Source: JALYXI01 sp963716685 (lineage in GTDB: Bacteria > Acidobacteriota > Terriglobia > Bryobacterales > Bryobacteraceae). Taken from it: DNA of 64,000 nucleotides. A program made the translations under genes and the position numbers. Each line of letters starts with the position of its first letter. Within the stretch, counting starts at the first letter, position 1. Under the pieces are notes generated by a model that was not told the DNA's origin, did no database searches, and was given only the letters and a program-made list of their open reading frames with translations. The stretch spans positions 682,001 through 746,000 of the forward strand of contig CAVQTR010000006.1 in assembly GCA_963716685.1 (NCBI GenBank), read 5' to 3'. Positions 1-8,864 of the stretch are shown piece after piece.

Positions 1-2
1 AG

Positions 3-1226
3 TATGTGGATTACTGGTCCTACAAGTGGTCAGACCTGCTGCTGGTTTCGAGCCGTAAGCTCTCGCGACCGGCAATGTGGTCGTTCTATAAATGGATCCG
101 CGCCGGCGTAGCCCAAAACAAGCCCTGGGACCAGTTCGCGCGCGAGATCTTCACCGGCTCCGGCGACACGCTCCAGAATGGCGCCCTGAACTATTACGTC
201 ATTCACAAGGACCCGGTCGATCTCACTGAGAACGCCACACTCGCCTTCATGGGCCAGCGCCTCACCTGCGCCCGCTGCCACAACCATCCGCTCGAAAAGT
301 GGACGCAGACACAGTATTACCAGATGGCCAATCTGTTTTCGCGCGTCGGGCTGAAGGATGGCGCGGAACCGGGCGATCTGGTTGTGTTTCCCAAGGTGTC
401 AGGCGATATCAACCATCCGCGCCTGCTCAAACCTCTGCCTCCCGCACCACTCGATGGCGATGCCATTCCGCTTGCCGACACGGCCGACCGCCGCATCCCC
501 TTCGCCAACTGGCTCACCAGTCCGAAGAACACGATGTTTGCCCGGGCCATCGTCAATCGCGTGTGGGGTAATTTCATGTCCCGCGGCATCGTCGATCCCG
601 TTGACGATCTGCGGGCGACTAATCCCGCATCGAACGACGAACTGCTCACCGCTCTGACGAAAGATTTCGTCGCGCATGGATACGACATCCGTTATCTGAT
701 CCGCACCATCATGAACTCCGGCGTGTACCAACTCTCCTCCGACGCCAACGCCACGAATCAGAATGACAACCGGTACTTCTCGAAATACATCGTGAAGCGT
801 CTGCCTGCGGAAGTGCTGCTGGACGCCATGTCGCAGGTGACCGGCGTGCCCACCGAGTTCATGAATTATCCAGTGGGCTTTCGCGCCATGCAGCTGCCCG
901 ATACTCAGGTCAAGTCCGAGTTCCTGACTTCATTCGGAAGGCCGCAGCGCGTGCTCTGCGATGCCGCGGAGCGCTCGGTGGAGCCCAGCATCGCTCAGGC
1001 GCTTCACGTGATCAACGGCGATACCCTGAACAAGAAGTTGAGCGCCATGAAGCATGTGCCCATCGAAACCTTCTTCCTCTCCGCCTATAGCCGTTACCCC
1101 ACCGCGGCAGAAAAGCAGAAGATTGAAATGGCGCTGGCAAAGGTTCCCGCCGAGGGCCGCCGCGAAGCGTTTGAAGACATGGCCTGGGCGCTGCTCACCA
1201 GCAAGCAGTTCCTGTTCTCTTACTGA
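3..1226 (+). CDS. DUF1549/DUF1553 domain protein, 5' end outside the window
   Basis: The reading frame is open to the left edge, so the N-terminus is missing. The fragment begins inside the DUF1549 region (YVDYWSYKWSDLL) and keeps the haem-c-like motif CARCHNHP typical of that domain. It ends in the DUF1553 signature region with the usual closing pattern (WALLTSKQFLFSY). Such proteins are large secreted or cell-surface proteins of Planctomycetes and Acidobacteria, often paired with DUF1501 proteins; their reaction is unknown. The stop is immediately followed by the stop of the convergent etfA, with no bases between. GTG at 6 is an internal codon rather than a credible start. Confidence 0.85.
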   Translation, partial: YVDYWSYKWSDLLLVSSRKLSRPAMWSFYKWIRAGVAQNKPWDQFAREIFTGSGDTLQNGALNYYVIHKDPVDLTENATLAFMGQRLTCARCHNHPLEKWTQTQYYQMANLFSRVGLKDGAEPGDLVVFPKVSGDINHPRLLKPLPPAPLDGDAIPLADTADRRIPFANWLTSPKNTMFARAIVNRVWGNFMSRGIVDPVDDLRATNPASNDELLTALTKDFVAHGYDIRYLIRTIMNSGVYQLSSDANATNQNDNRYFSKYIVKRLPAEVLLDAMSQVTGVPTEFMNYPVGFRAMQLPDTQVKSEFLTSFGRPQRVLCDAAERSVEPSIAQALHVINGDTLNKKLSAMKHVPIETFFLSAYSRYPTAAEKQKIEMALAKVPAEGRREAFEDMAWALLTSKQFLFSY

Positions 1227-2177
1227 TTACCGGGCTTTGCGCAGTTCTTCGATCAGTGCAGGCACCACTTCGAAAAGATCGCCCACGATTCCGTAATCCG
1301 CCACTTCGAAAATGGGCGCTTCCGGGTCCCGGTTGATCGCCACAATCGTGCGCGATCCCTTCATGCCCACAAGATGCTGAATCGCGCCGGAGATACCCAC
1401 GGCAATATACATCTTCGGCGCGACCGTCTGCCCGGAGCTCCCCACCTGCCGTTCCATGGGCATCCAGCCGCTGTCGCAGATCGGCCGCGACGCTGCCATC
1501 TCCCCGCCCAATGCTTCTGCCAGCTTCTGCACCACGCTCAGATTCTCCGCTTCCTTGATGCCCCGACCCACGGAGACAATCACCTCGGCCGAGCCAAGGT
1601 CCACCGCGCGGTCAGCTTCCCGAAAGACCTCGAGCGGCTTCACGCGAATCTGCTCAGGCGCTAAATCCGGGGTGAAATTCAGCACCGGCGCGCTGCCCTT
1701 CTGTGCGGAGTCGGCACGCCAGGCGCCCGCCTGCAGCGATGCCAAATACGGCGCTTCGCCCGTAAACCGGATATCCGCGTTGATTTTCCCCTGAAACAAC
1801 TGCCGTACGAATACGTCGCCCTTTCGGGCCACCACATCGCTCACCAGCACGCGATTCAACTGCGTCGCGAGCTTCGGCGCGAAATCGCGCACCTGGTACG
1901 TGTGGGGAAACAGAACCAATTCCGGCTTCAGCTGCTCAATCAACTGCCGCAGCGCGGCGCTGTAGCCGTCCGCCGTATAGTGCTCCAGCAGCGGGTGCGA
2001 AACGGTTTGGACCGACTCCAGTTGAAACCCCGCCAGCTCCGCCGCAAGCGCTTCCGTACCGCTTCCGATCACCGCTGCGTGCACAGCCTTGCCCGTCTCC
2101 TGCGCGGCCGCCAGCGTCTCAAAGGACATGCGGTTCCACGCCCCCGCGCGCTGCTCCATCACCACCAGCACGCTCAC
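1227..2177 (-). CDS. etfA: electron transfer flavoprotein subunit alpha
   Basis: 316 residues, normal length for the alpha subunit. The C-terminal third carries the ETF-alpha FAD-binding signature: GRGIKEAENL around residue 205, then RQVGSSGQTVAPKMYIAVGI and AINRDPEAPIFEVADYGIVG. With EtfB it forms the heterodimer that accepts electrons from acyl-CoA and other dehydrogenases and passes them to the quinone pool. It is last in an acpP-fabF-etfB-etfA run, and its ATG overlaps the etfB stop by 4 bases (ATGA), which implies translational coupling. The C-terminus closes on VPALIEELRKAR, a typical ending. The call is secure; the acyl-CoA link is inferred from context. Confidence 0.95.
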   Translation of the reverse strand: MSVLVVMEQRAGAWNRMSFETLAAAQETGKAVHAAVIGSGTEALAAELAGFQLESVQTVSHPLLEHYTADGYSAALRQLIEQLKPELVLFPHTYQVRDFAPKLATQLNRVLVSDVVARKGDVFVRQLFQGKINADIRFTGEAPYLASLQAGAWRADSAQKGSAPVLNFTPDLAPEQIRVKPLEVFREADRAVDLGSAEVIVSVGRGIKEAENLSVVQKLAEALGGEMAASRPICDSGWMPMERQVGSSGQTVAPKMYIAVGISGAIQHLVGMKGSRTIVAINRDPEAPIFEVADYGIVGDLFEVVPALIEELRKAR

Positions 2178-2953
2178 AGGACCCGCGCCTCGAATTTCAG
2201 CTTTTCCACAAGTTTTGCCGCCGATTCCCGCGCCGGTCCATCGAAGATCTGCGACTGCTTCGAACGTTCCGGCAGATACACGCGCTCAACGCTCATCGAT
2301 GGCGCGCCTGCCGCCCCCAGTTCCTTCGAGTCGAGCGTGCGAATCTCTTTCGTCTTCGCTTTTTTGATGCCCATCAGCGTGGCGTAGCGCAGCTTGTTGC
2401 TGCCCGATTGCATGGTCAGCAGCGCCGGCAGCGGCATCTCCACATGCTGGAAGTAGCCGTTCTCCAGCTCCCGCTTTAGCCGCAGGGAAGTGCCGTTCAC
2501 TTCCACGTTCATGATGATGGTGGCATGTGGCAGGCCCATCAGCTCGGCCAGAATCACGCCTGTCTGGCCGTAACCCAGATCGTCGGATTGCAGGCCGGTC
2601 AGGATCAGATCCGGCTTCTCGGCTTCCAGCGCCTTCGCCATCAGCCGTGCCGCGGTAAGAGGATTCGCCGCCTCCGGATCGTTCTCCTCGCCTTCTTCAA
2701 TGTGAATTGCGCGATCCGCGCCTTTCGCCAGCGCTTCGCGAATGGTGCTGGCAACGCGCGACGGTCCGGCCGAGATCACAATCACCTCGCCGCCCGACTT
2801 CTCCTTGAGTTGCAGACCCTCTTCCAGAGCGTACGCATCCGGCTCGTTGATTTCGTAACTGAGATCGCCGGTCTGCACCCAGTGGCCGCTTGCGTCCACA
2901 CGCAGCAGGGAATCGCGTGCCGGAACCTGCTTGATCGCAACTACAATCTTCAT
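2174..2953 (-). CDS. etfB: electron transfer flavoprotein subunit beta
   Basis: 259 residues starting MKIVVAIKQVPARD, the standard beta-subunit N-terminus. Other recognisable segments are INEPDAYALEEGLQLKE, the adenine-nucleotide region TGLQSDDLGYGQTG, and the docking-loop region LPALLTMQSGSNKLRYATLMGIKKAK. It is the AMP-binding partner of EtfA. The start overlaps the fabF stop by 4 bases (ATGA), and its own stop overlaps the etfA start the same way, so fabF, etfB and etfA are almost certainly one transcript. ETF genes directly behind fatty-acid synthesis genes hint at use in lipid metabolism. Confidence 0.95.
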   Translation of the reverse strand: MKIVVAIKQVPARDSLLRVDASGHWVQTGDLSYEINEPDAYALEEGLQLKEKSGGEVIVISAGPSRVASTIREALAKGADRAIHIEEGEENDPEAANPLTAARLMAKALEAEKPDLILTGLQSDDLGYGQTGVILAELMGLPHATIIMNVEVNGTSLRLKRELENGYFQHVEMPLPALLTMQSGSNKLRYATLMGIKKAKTKEIRTLDSKELGAAGAPSMSVERVYLPERSKQSQIFDGPARESAAKLVEKLKFEARVL

Positions 2954-4185
2954 GAAGCGAAGCGCCGGAAAACCAGAGCGCCATTGGTCCCGCCGAACCC
3001 AAACGAATTCGAAAGCGCCGCTTCAATCTTCATCGGGCGCGGCGCGTTCGGCACGTAATCCAGGTCGCACTCCGGATCCGGAGTTTCGTAATTCATGGTA
3101 GGCGGTGCAATCTGGTCACGAATCGCCAGCACCGTCAGGCCCGCTTCCAGCCCGCCAGCGCCACCCAGCAAATGCCCGGTCATGGATTTGGTGGAACTCA
3201 CCGCCAGCTTGTGCGCGGCTTCTCCAAAACAGCGCTTGATGGCAGTGGTCTCGTTCGCATCACCCAGCGGAGTGGATGTGCTGTGGGCATTCAGATAATC
3301 GATGTCGGCGGGCTGCAGCCCGGCATCCCGAATCGCATTCCGCATCACGCGGTATGCACCATCCGGGTCCGGCGCGGTCATGTGATACGCATCCCCGGTC
3401 ATGCCATAACCAATAATCTCGGCCAGAATCGGAGCGCCTCGGCGCTGCGCAAATTCCAGTTCTTCCAGCACCACAATCCCCGCTCCCTCTCCCACAACAA
3501 ACCCATCGCGGTCGCGGTCGAATGGCCGGCAGGCTCGTTCCGGTTCGCTGTTGCGGGTCGAAAGCGCGCGCATCGCCGCAAAGCCGCCGATGCCCAACGG
3601 TGTGATGCAGGCTTCCGCGCCGCCGCAGATCATCGCATCTGCGTCACCCCGCTGAATAATCTTGAACGAATCGCCGATGGAATGTGCGCTCGTGGTGCAG
3701 GCCGTCGCCGTCGCTGAGTTCGGCCCCTTCGCGCCGGAACGGATGGATACATAACCCGACGCCAGATTCACAATCGTGGCGGGGATAAAGAATGGCGAGA
3801 TGCGTCGGGGACCATGCTCCAGATAAGTCTTGTGCTCGCGCTCAATCACATCGAAGCCGCCGATGCCGCTGCCGATGTAGACGCCCACGCGCTCCGCGTT
3901 CTCGGCATCCACCTTCAGTCCGGAACTCGCCAGCGCATACTCCGAAGCGCCAATTGCGAACTGGATGAAGCGCCCCATCTTTTTGATCTCTTTCTTATCG
4001 ATGAACTGATGGGGATCGAAATCGCGCACCTCGCCCGCAATGGTGCAGGCGAAACCTGTCGTGTCGAATAAGGTGATGTTGGAAATTCCACTGCGACCAC
4101 CGAGGACCGATTTCCAGGTTTCCTCAGTGCCGTTCCCAACCGAAGTCAGGAGCCCGACTCCGGTAACTACGACTCTGCGAGAGAT
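2950..4185 (-). CDS. fabF: 3-oxoacyl-[ACP] synthase II, apparently with an AUC start codon
   Basis: Condensing enzyme of fatty-acid elongation (malonyl-ACP plus acyl-ACP). The nearest conventional start, GTG at 4029, would remove 52 residues including the conserved opening strand. In the same frame, ATC at 4185-4183 gives xSRRVVVTGVG, the normal FabF N-terminus, and lies 6 bases behind a strong AAGGAG. An in-frame TGA lies 24 bases further upstream and no ATG, GTG or TTG lies between. With ATC as residue 1 the protein is 411 residues; the nucleophile (TATACTTSAHS) is Cys163, the E. coli FabF number, and the histidines are near 301 (NAHSTSTP) and 338 (SMTGHLLGG). A sequencing substitution in a true ATG is the alternative. 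Confidence 0.92.
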   Translation of the reverse strand: MSRRVVVTGVGLLTSVGNGTEETWKSVLGGRSGISNITLFDTTGFACTIAGEVRDFDPHQFIDKKEIKKMGRFIQFAIGASEYALASSGLKVDAENAERVGVYIGSGIGGFDVIEREHKTYLEHGPRRISPFFIPATIVNLASGYVSIRSGAKGPNSATATACTTSAHSIGDSFKIIQRGDADAMICGGAEACITPLGIGGFAAMRALSTRNSEPERACRPFDRDRDGFVVGEGAGIVVLEELEFAQRRGAPILAEIIGYGMTGDAYHMTAPDPDGAYRVMRNAIRDAGLQPADIDYLNAHSTSTPLGDANETTAIKRCFGEAAHKLAVSSTKSMTGHLLGGAGGLEAGLTVLAIRDQIAPPTMNYETPDPECDLDYVPNAPRPMKIEAALSNSFGFGGTNGALVFRRFAS

Positions 4186-4197
4186 AACCGTCTCCTT
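4183..4197 (-). promoter_or_regulatory. fabF ribosome binding site and AUC initiation codon
   Basis: Read on the minus strand the site is AAGGAG, six bases (acggtt), then ATC. The Shine-Dalgarno match is strong and the spacing normal, so the site decides the start even though the codon is not canonical. It lies in the 35-base gap after the acpP stop. Confidence 0.6.
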
Positions 4198-4220
4198 AGA
4201 ACGTCAAATGCAGCCGAAGG

Positions 4221-4463
4221 CTACTTCTTGTTGGTTTTGGCTTCGATGTAATCGACAGCGTCCTTCACGGTCGCGATCTTCTCGGCATCTTCGTCCGGAA
4301 TCTCGAGTTCGAAGGCCTCTTCAAAGGCCATTACCAACTCAACGATGTCCAGTGAATCCGCGCCCAGATCGTCCACGAACGATGCATTGTTATCCACCTG
4401 GCTTTCGTCTACGCCAAGCTGCTCCACAATAATCTGCTTTACCTTTTGCTCAACTGCCGCCAT
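4221..4463 (-). CDS. acpP: acyl carrier protein
   Basis: 80 residues, acidic, with the phosphopantetheine attachment motif GADSLDIVELVMAFEE; the modified serine is Ser37. The start MAAVEQKVKQ is preceded by GGGGGAGG four bases before the ATG, which settles it against a longer frame beginning 26 codons upstream. The protein carries acyl chains for the fatty-acid synthase. It is the first gene of the acpP-fabF-etfB-etfA run, 35 bases ahead of fabF, an arrangement that ties carrier and condensing enzyme together as in many bacteria. Confidence 0.97.
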   Translation of the reverse strand: MAAVEQKVKQIIVEQLGVDESQVDNNASFVDDLGADSLDIVELVMAFEEAFELEIPDEDAEKIATVKDAVDYIEAKTNKK

Positions 4464-4516
4464 GCTGCCTCCCCCAATCGAATGGGCTTTCCTAAAAAGA
4501 CGAGTACAAACTTCCG

Positions 4517-4546
4517 ATTCTAACGGCCCGTGCGTTCCCACCGCAA
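4517..4546 (-). promoter_or_regulatory. candidate sigma70-type promoter for the acpP operon
   Basis: On the minus strand TTGCGG (-35, 4546-4541) and TAGAAT (-10, 4522-4517) are 18 bases apart, about 50 bases upstream of the acpP ATG. The placement suits the first gene of the operon. Assigned by eye only. Confidence 0.4.
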
Positions 4547-4595
4547 CTCGTGGGAAAACTCTCTATGGCGACATGCCTGCCCTCTTTTGAGCCAA

Positions 4596-5074
4596 ATGGA
4601 AAGCAGAGCGAAGTTCGCCGGTCACGCGCTCCACCAGATTCTGATCGTCTATCCTCTCGGGCTGCTCTCGACAGCCGTTATCTTCGACATGATGGCTTAT
4701 GCCCGCCGCGACGGAAAGTATGCCGGAGCGGGATTCTGGATGACCGCATCGGGTCTGATCGGCGGGGCGGCTGCCGCGGTCCCGGGCGTGGTCGACTACC
4801 TCGCCATCCCGCAACCCACGCGCGCGCGCCGCATCGGCTTCTGGCACGGCATTGGCAACGCCGCCGTCATGGGCCTGTTCGCCACCAGCCTTTACCTGCG
4901 CAGTTCCGATGACGATGCCCCGCCCAGACCGCGCTGTGGCTCTCCGCAGCCGGTATGACTCTGGCAATGGTTACCGGGTGGCTCGGCGGTGAACTGGTCG
5001 ACCGGCTTGGCGTCGGCGTTGACGATGGCGCGCATTTGGACGCTCCCAACTCGCTCACCGTCCCCAAAGTCTGA
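4596..5074 (+). CDS. DUF2231 membrane protein, broken by one frameshift
   Basis: A small integral membrane protein of unknown function. The first frame gives MESRAKFAGHALHQILIVYP, then hydrophobic segments and AAVPGVVDYLAIP, a DUF2231 pattern, and stops at 4958. The family's last helix and ending (ALWLSAAGMTLAMVTGWLGG, then ELVDRLGVGVDD) follows in another frame and ends at 5074. Adding one C to the C run at about 4917-4920 joins both parts into one protein of about 158 residues. The ATG at 4596 begins the conserved region; the same frame is open further upstream without homology. The gene is divergent from acpP. Confidence 0.75.
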
Positions 5075-5095
5075 ACTCGCATATTACTATGCAGC

Positions 5096-5992
5096 TTGGC
5101 CAGCGAACGCGGCATCCTGGATAAGTTGCGGAAGCGTGCTTCTCGCCGCGCGATGGCTCTGGGCATCGGCGACGATTGCGCCATCTACCGCCCGCGTACC
5201 GGTCAAGAACTGCTCTTCACCACGGATTTCCTAATCGAGGACGTCCACTTCCGTCTGAAAACCCACACTGCGGCCCAGGCCGGACACAAGGCCCTCGCGC
5301 GCGGACTCAGCGATATCGCCGCCATGGGAGGCAAGCCCCGGTTCTGCCTGGTCTCGCTTGCCGTTTCCCGCACTGCGGGGACACGCTGGATTAACGGTTT
5401 CTACCAAGGCCTGCTGCGCCTTGCGGATACCACGGGAACCACGCTCGCCGGCGGCGATCTGGCACAATCGGACCGCGTGGTTTGCGACATCGTGGTCTGC
5501 GGTTCCGCGCCCGTCGGCACCGCGTTGCGCCGTTCCGGAGCAAAGCCCGGCGATGGCATCTATGTTTCCGGCATGCTGGGCGGCTCCGCGCATGGTCTCG
5601 CCACGAAGAAAGGTCCCGCATGGCAGCGCCACCTCCTTCCCGAGCCTCGCCTCGGCCTGGGACAGTTCCTCCGCTCGCGCCTTCACGCCACCGCCGCCAT
5701 GGACCTGAGCGACGGACTTTCTCTCGATCTCGAGCGCCTCTGCCGGGAATCCGCCGTTTCCGCGCGCATCACGGCACCGCCAACATTCCCCGGCGCGTCT
5801 GAGCTCGACGCTCTCCACGGGGGCGAGGACTACGAGCTGCTATTCACCGCGCCGGCTCATGTGAAAGTTCCCACTGCGTGGCGCGGACTTCCACTCACAT
5901 GGATTGGGGAGATTGCCGGCGGACAACCCGGACGCGTATTCCTAAACGGCCGGCGCCTGAAAGCAGCCGGCTTCGATCATTTTACGCGTTGA
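5096..5992 (+). CDS. thiL: thiamine-monophosphate kinase
   Basis: 298 residues. It phosphorylates thiamine monophosphate to the diphosphate with ATP, the last step of cofactor synthesis. Family motifs in order: GIGDDCAIYRP (near 23), TTDFLIEDVHFR (near 42), ARGLSDIAAMGGKP, GGDLAQSD, MDLSDGLSLDLERL and GGEDYELLF. The start is uncertain. TTG at 5096 is the only in-frame candidate after a stop at 5074 and has no clear Shine-Dalgarno. An ATG at 5089 in another frame reads MQLGQ and would join the thiL frame if one base were removed, so a small indel at the start is possible. The 3' end overlaps the convergent malQ by 11 bases. Confidence 0.93.
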   Translation: MASERGILDKLRKRASRRAMALGIGDDCAIYRPRTGQELLFTTDFLIEDVHFRLKTHTAAQAGHKALARGLSDIAAMGGKPRFCLVSLAVSRTAGTRWINGFYQGLLRLADTTGTTLAGGDLAQSDRVVCDIVVCGSAPVGTALRRSGAKPGDGIYVSGMLGGSAHGLATKKGPAWQRHLLPEPRLGLGQFLRSRLHATAAMDLSDGLSLDLERLCRESAVSARITAPPTFPGASELDALHGGEDYELLFTAPAHVKVPTAWRGLPLTWIGEIAGGQPGRVFLNGRRLKAAGFDHFTR

Positions 5993-8199
5993 CGCGATCG
6001 GTGCGCTCCAGCCAGTGCCGCACCATTTCCACAAAGCCCGTCGCCTGCGGGTCGCGCCGCAGTTCCTCGAGCGTGAATTTCATCTTACGGCTCCAGTTGC
6101 GATACTGTTCCGTCGTCCCCGGCAGGTTTTGTTGCGCCACTTCCTTCGACAGGTCTTCCTGGTTCACCACCATCAGCATAGAAGGCGTGGAGGCCAGGAA
6201 GCCGATGACCGCGTTGTGTAGTTCTCCGGTCAGCTCCGGAATCTGCGCCGCGTCCCGCGGCACGTGCGCCGGCAGCAGGTAAGCCGACCACAACACGTCC
6301 AGCATCTTCTGCTTCTCCGCCATGCGCTCGCGAACCTGCGTGTGGTATCCCGCGTCGTCGAGCACGCCCGCTCGGCGCCGCGCTTCGATATCTTCATTGA
6401 TCCAGAATCCGGCAATCGTCGGCAGGTCATGGGTCGTCGACGAAACCAGCGCCTGTCTTGGATACTCCGACGCGTGCTTATACGCTCCGCCCGGCCCGCG
6501 TTCGAAGTAGAACAGCCGGTAGCTGAGGATTCCAAACCGCGCCAGGCGCTCGCGCACCTCCGGTTCCACCGTCCCCAGATCTTCGCCCACCACCAGCACC
6601 TTATTGCGCACGCTCTCCAAAGCCAGGATTCGCAGCAGATCTTCCCAGTAGTCCTTTACATACGCGCCGGCTGCCGCGGAAGCGCCGTCCGGAATCCAGA
6701 ACAACCGAAAAAAGCGCATCACGTGGTCGATGCGCAGCGCGCCCCCGTGCGAACACGTCTTGCGAATGGAATCCACGAACAACCGGTACCCCGTCGCGCG
6801 GTGCTGATTCTTGTTCGGAGGCGGAAAGGCCCAGTCCTGCCCGGCCGGAGAGAAATCGTCCGGCGGCGAACCCACCCGGCATCCGTTCACGTAAAACGGC
6901 CGGTGCGCCCAAAGATCCGACCCGCCGCGGTCTGTCGCCAGCGCCAGATCATGGTATAAACCGATCGCCATTCCACACCGCTTCGCGTGCTCCTGGGCAT
7001 CATTCAGCTGCCTGCTGATGTTCCATTGCACATACTGATAAAACAGAGATGTCTTCGCTGTGCTTCGCCTGGAACTCACGCGTTGCCGCGGATTCCGGGT
7101 CCTGATACTCCGCCGGCCAGTCCGTCCACACCCACAAGTCGGGATTCTTTGAATGGAGGTGCTCATCCAGCGCGCAGTAGGTCGCGAACCGGTACAGCAG
7201 GTCGCCTTCCTTCTCCATATAGACGGTGAAATGCCCTTGGCGCCACGGGTCCGGGTTGGCCATCGACCACTGGAACGCCAGCTTGAGAAAGCGCAGCTTC
7301 AGCGCATGCAGGCGTTCATACTCCACGTAATCGCTTGCCCGCAGCTGCCGGATTTCTTCCTGAACTTCCTCGCTTTTCCACAACCGCTGCGCTTCCGGAG
7401 ACTTCTGAAATCCCTCGATTTCCTCCAAATTCAGGTAAATAAAGTTCTGATAGAAGATGCTGTTCGGCAGATACGGGCTGGCGTTGTAAGGCTGCCGGTT
7501 ATGAATAGCGTGCAAAGGGTTCAGCGCCAGAAAGCCCACCTTCGCTTCGGAAGCGGCCCATTCGCATGCGTTCCGCAGATCGCGGAAATCTCCACATCCC
7601 CAGTTGTGCTCGGAGCGGAGACCATATAGCGTCACCGCGATACCAGCCGAGCGTCCTCCCTCTTCCAAAAACTTCGGCAGATAGGCCCGGTCCGGCGCCA
7701 CGATCAGCCGCATTTCACTTGCAGGCAGCCCATTCACCGAAACCTGCACGGAGTGGTAGCCGAGGGGCAGCGTACGCGCGATTTCGATCTCCTTCCGAAC
7801 GTACCGGTCGTGCCCGAAATGCGCGGAAGCGACTACCGCCAGATTCGAGAGTTCCGCATCGAAGCTTTTGCTTTCGCCGTCTTCCAGTAGGACTTCCACG
7901 CGCGCCGTCTCTCCGCCCTGCGCCTCGGGCACCTGGACTGCAAACCGAATTGGCTGCTGCTCCACACTCATTACCAGGCACGGCCCCAGCACCTCAGTCC
8001 AGTCCGCGCGTTCGATGCGCTCCAGGCCAGCTCGCAGTTGCTCCTCGCTTTCGGTGGAGAACCCCAGCGCCCCGACAATTGCCTCATTGGTTTCCCGGGA
8101 AGTGACGTGCCGATTTCCGAAAATATCCCAGAATTCCGGTTCCACACCGCACAATTGAGCGGCTCGTGAGAGGCTAAGGTCAGAGAATTCCGAGTGCAT
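5982..8199 (-). CDS. malQ: 4-alpha-glucanotransferase (amylomaltase), broken by one frameshift
   Basis: GH77 enzyme that transfers maltodextrin units between alpha-1,4-glucans. The start MHSEFSDLSL at 8199 leads into an N-terminal domain and then the catalytic barrel: GIAVTLYGLRSEHNWGCGDF and FLALNPLHAI. After a frame change follow LRIDHVMRFFRLFWIP (nucleophile Asp), VVGEDLGTV (acid/base Glu) and SSTTHDLPT. The two frames join if one base is removed from the A run at 7040-7043, giving SEDISVYQYVQW and a protein of about 738 residues, a normal length. All catalytic motifs are intact, so a sequence error is likelier than loss. The frame stays open upstream of 8199, where it only mirrors nuoB. 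Confidence 0.88.
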
Positions 8200-8271
8200 G
8201 TGCGAAGAGTTGTCCTCCAAGTGTAACTTGCACCAGCACGGCGGCTTCCGCAGCCATGCGAGAATAGGGTC

Positions 8272-8820
8272 ATGAAGCAGCCGTTGGCAAGCTATCCCGC
8301 GGAATTGTTTGCCCGCGTGGATAATGCCTCGATCGAACATGCCGCCGCAGCTGAGGGAATCATCACCACCCGGCTCGATCAGGCTATCAACTGGGCCCGC
8401 AAGAATTCCATCTGGCCGATGACGTTCGGGCTCGCCTGCTGCGCCATTGAAATGATGTCGATGAGCGCCTCTCGTTTCGACGTCGCGCGCTTCGGCGCGG
8501 AAGTCTTTCGCGGTTCCCCCCGCCAGTCGGACCTGATGATCATCGCCGGCCGCGTGAGCTTGAAGATGTCTCCGGTCATCCGCACCCTTTACGAACAGAT
8601 GCCGGAGCCCAAGTGGGTGATCTCCATGGGAGCCTGCGCCACTTCCACCGGCGTTTTCAACAATTACGCGCTCATCCCGGTGAACCAGGTGATCCCGGTC
8701 GATGTCTACGTGCCGGGCTGCCCACCGCGCCCGGAGCAACTGATTCATGCCCTGCTCATGCTGCAGGACAAGATTCAGGCCGAGACCGGTACCCTGCGCG
8801 ACGTCCTGAGCCGCTCTTAG
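8272..8820 (+). CDS. nuoB: NADH-quinone oxidoreductase subunit B, without other nuo genes
   Basis: 182 residues, the size of the complex I subunit that binds iron-sulfur cluster N2. The cluster ligands are visible: the Cys56-Cys57 pair in TFGLACCAIEMM, Cys122 in SMGACATSTGVF and Cys150 in DVYVPGCPPRPE. It works next to the membrane arm, passing electrons to quinone. No other nuo gene is in the window: a divergent malQ lies before it and a secreted deacetylase after it. It may be a second copy or a detached complex I gene. ATG at 8272 is the assumed start; residues 1-35 are less conserved. Confidence 0.93.
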   Translation: MKQPLASYPAELFARVDNASIEHAAAAEGIITTRLDQAINWARKNSIWPMTFGLACCAIEMMSMSASRFDVARFGAEVFRGSPRQSDLMIIAGRVSLKMSPVIRTLYEQMPEPKWVISMGACATSTGVFNNYALIPVNQVIPVDVYVPGCPPRPEQLIHALLMLQDKIQAETGTLRDVLSRS

Positions 8821-8864
8821 CTAACTCTTTTGCGCCAGGCACACGGCGGTACAATGCAGGTTTC

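Noticed and set aside
4029..4029. GTG at 4029 as the fabF start
   Set aside because: It would delete the first 52 conserved residues and has no Shine-Dalgarno; the ATC at 4185 fits the family.
5040..5096. Thiamine riboswitch before thiL
   Set aside because: The gap after the upstream stop is about 20 bases and holds no recognisable aptamer.
8613..8864. An 84-residue N-terminal extension of the PIG-L protein
   Set aside because: It overlaps nuoB in another frame and precedes a clear signal peptide at 8865.
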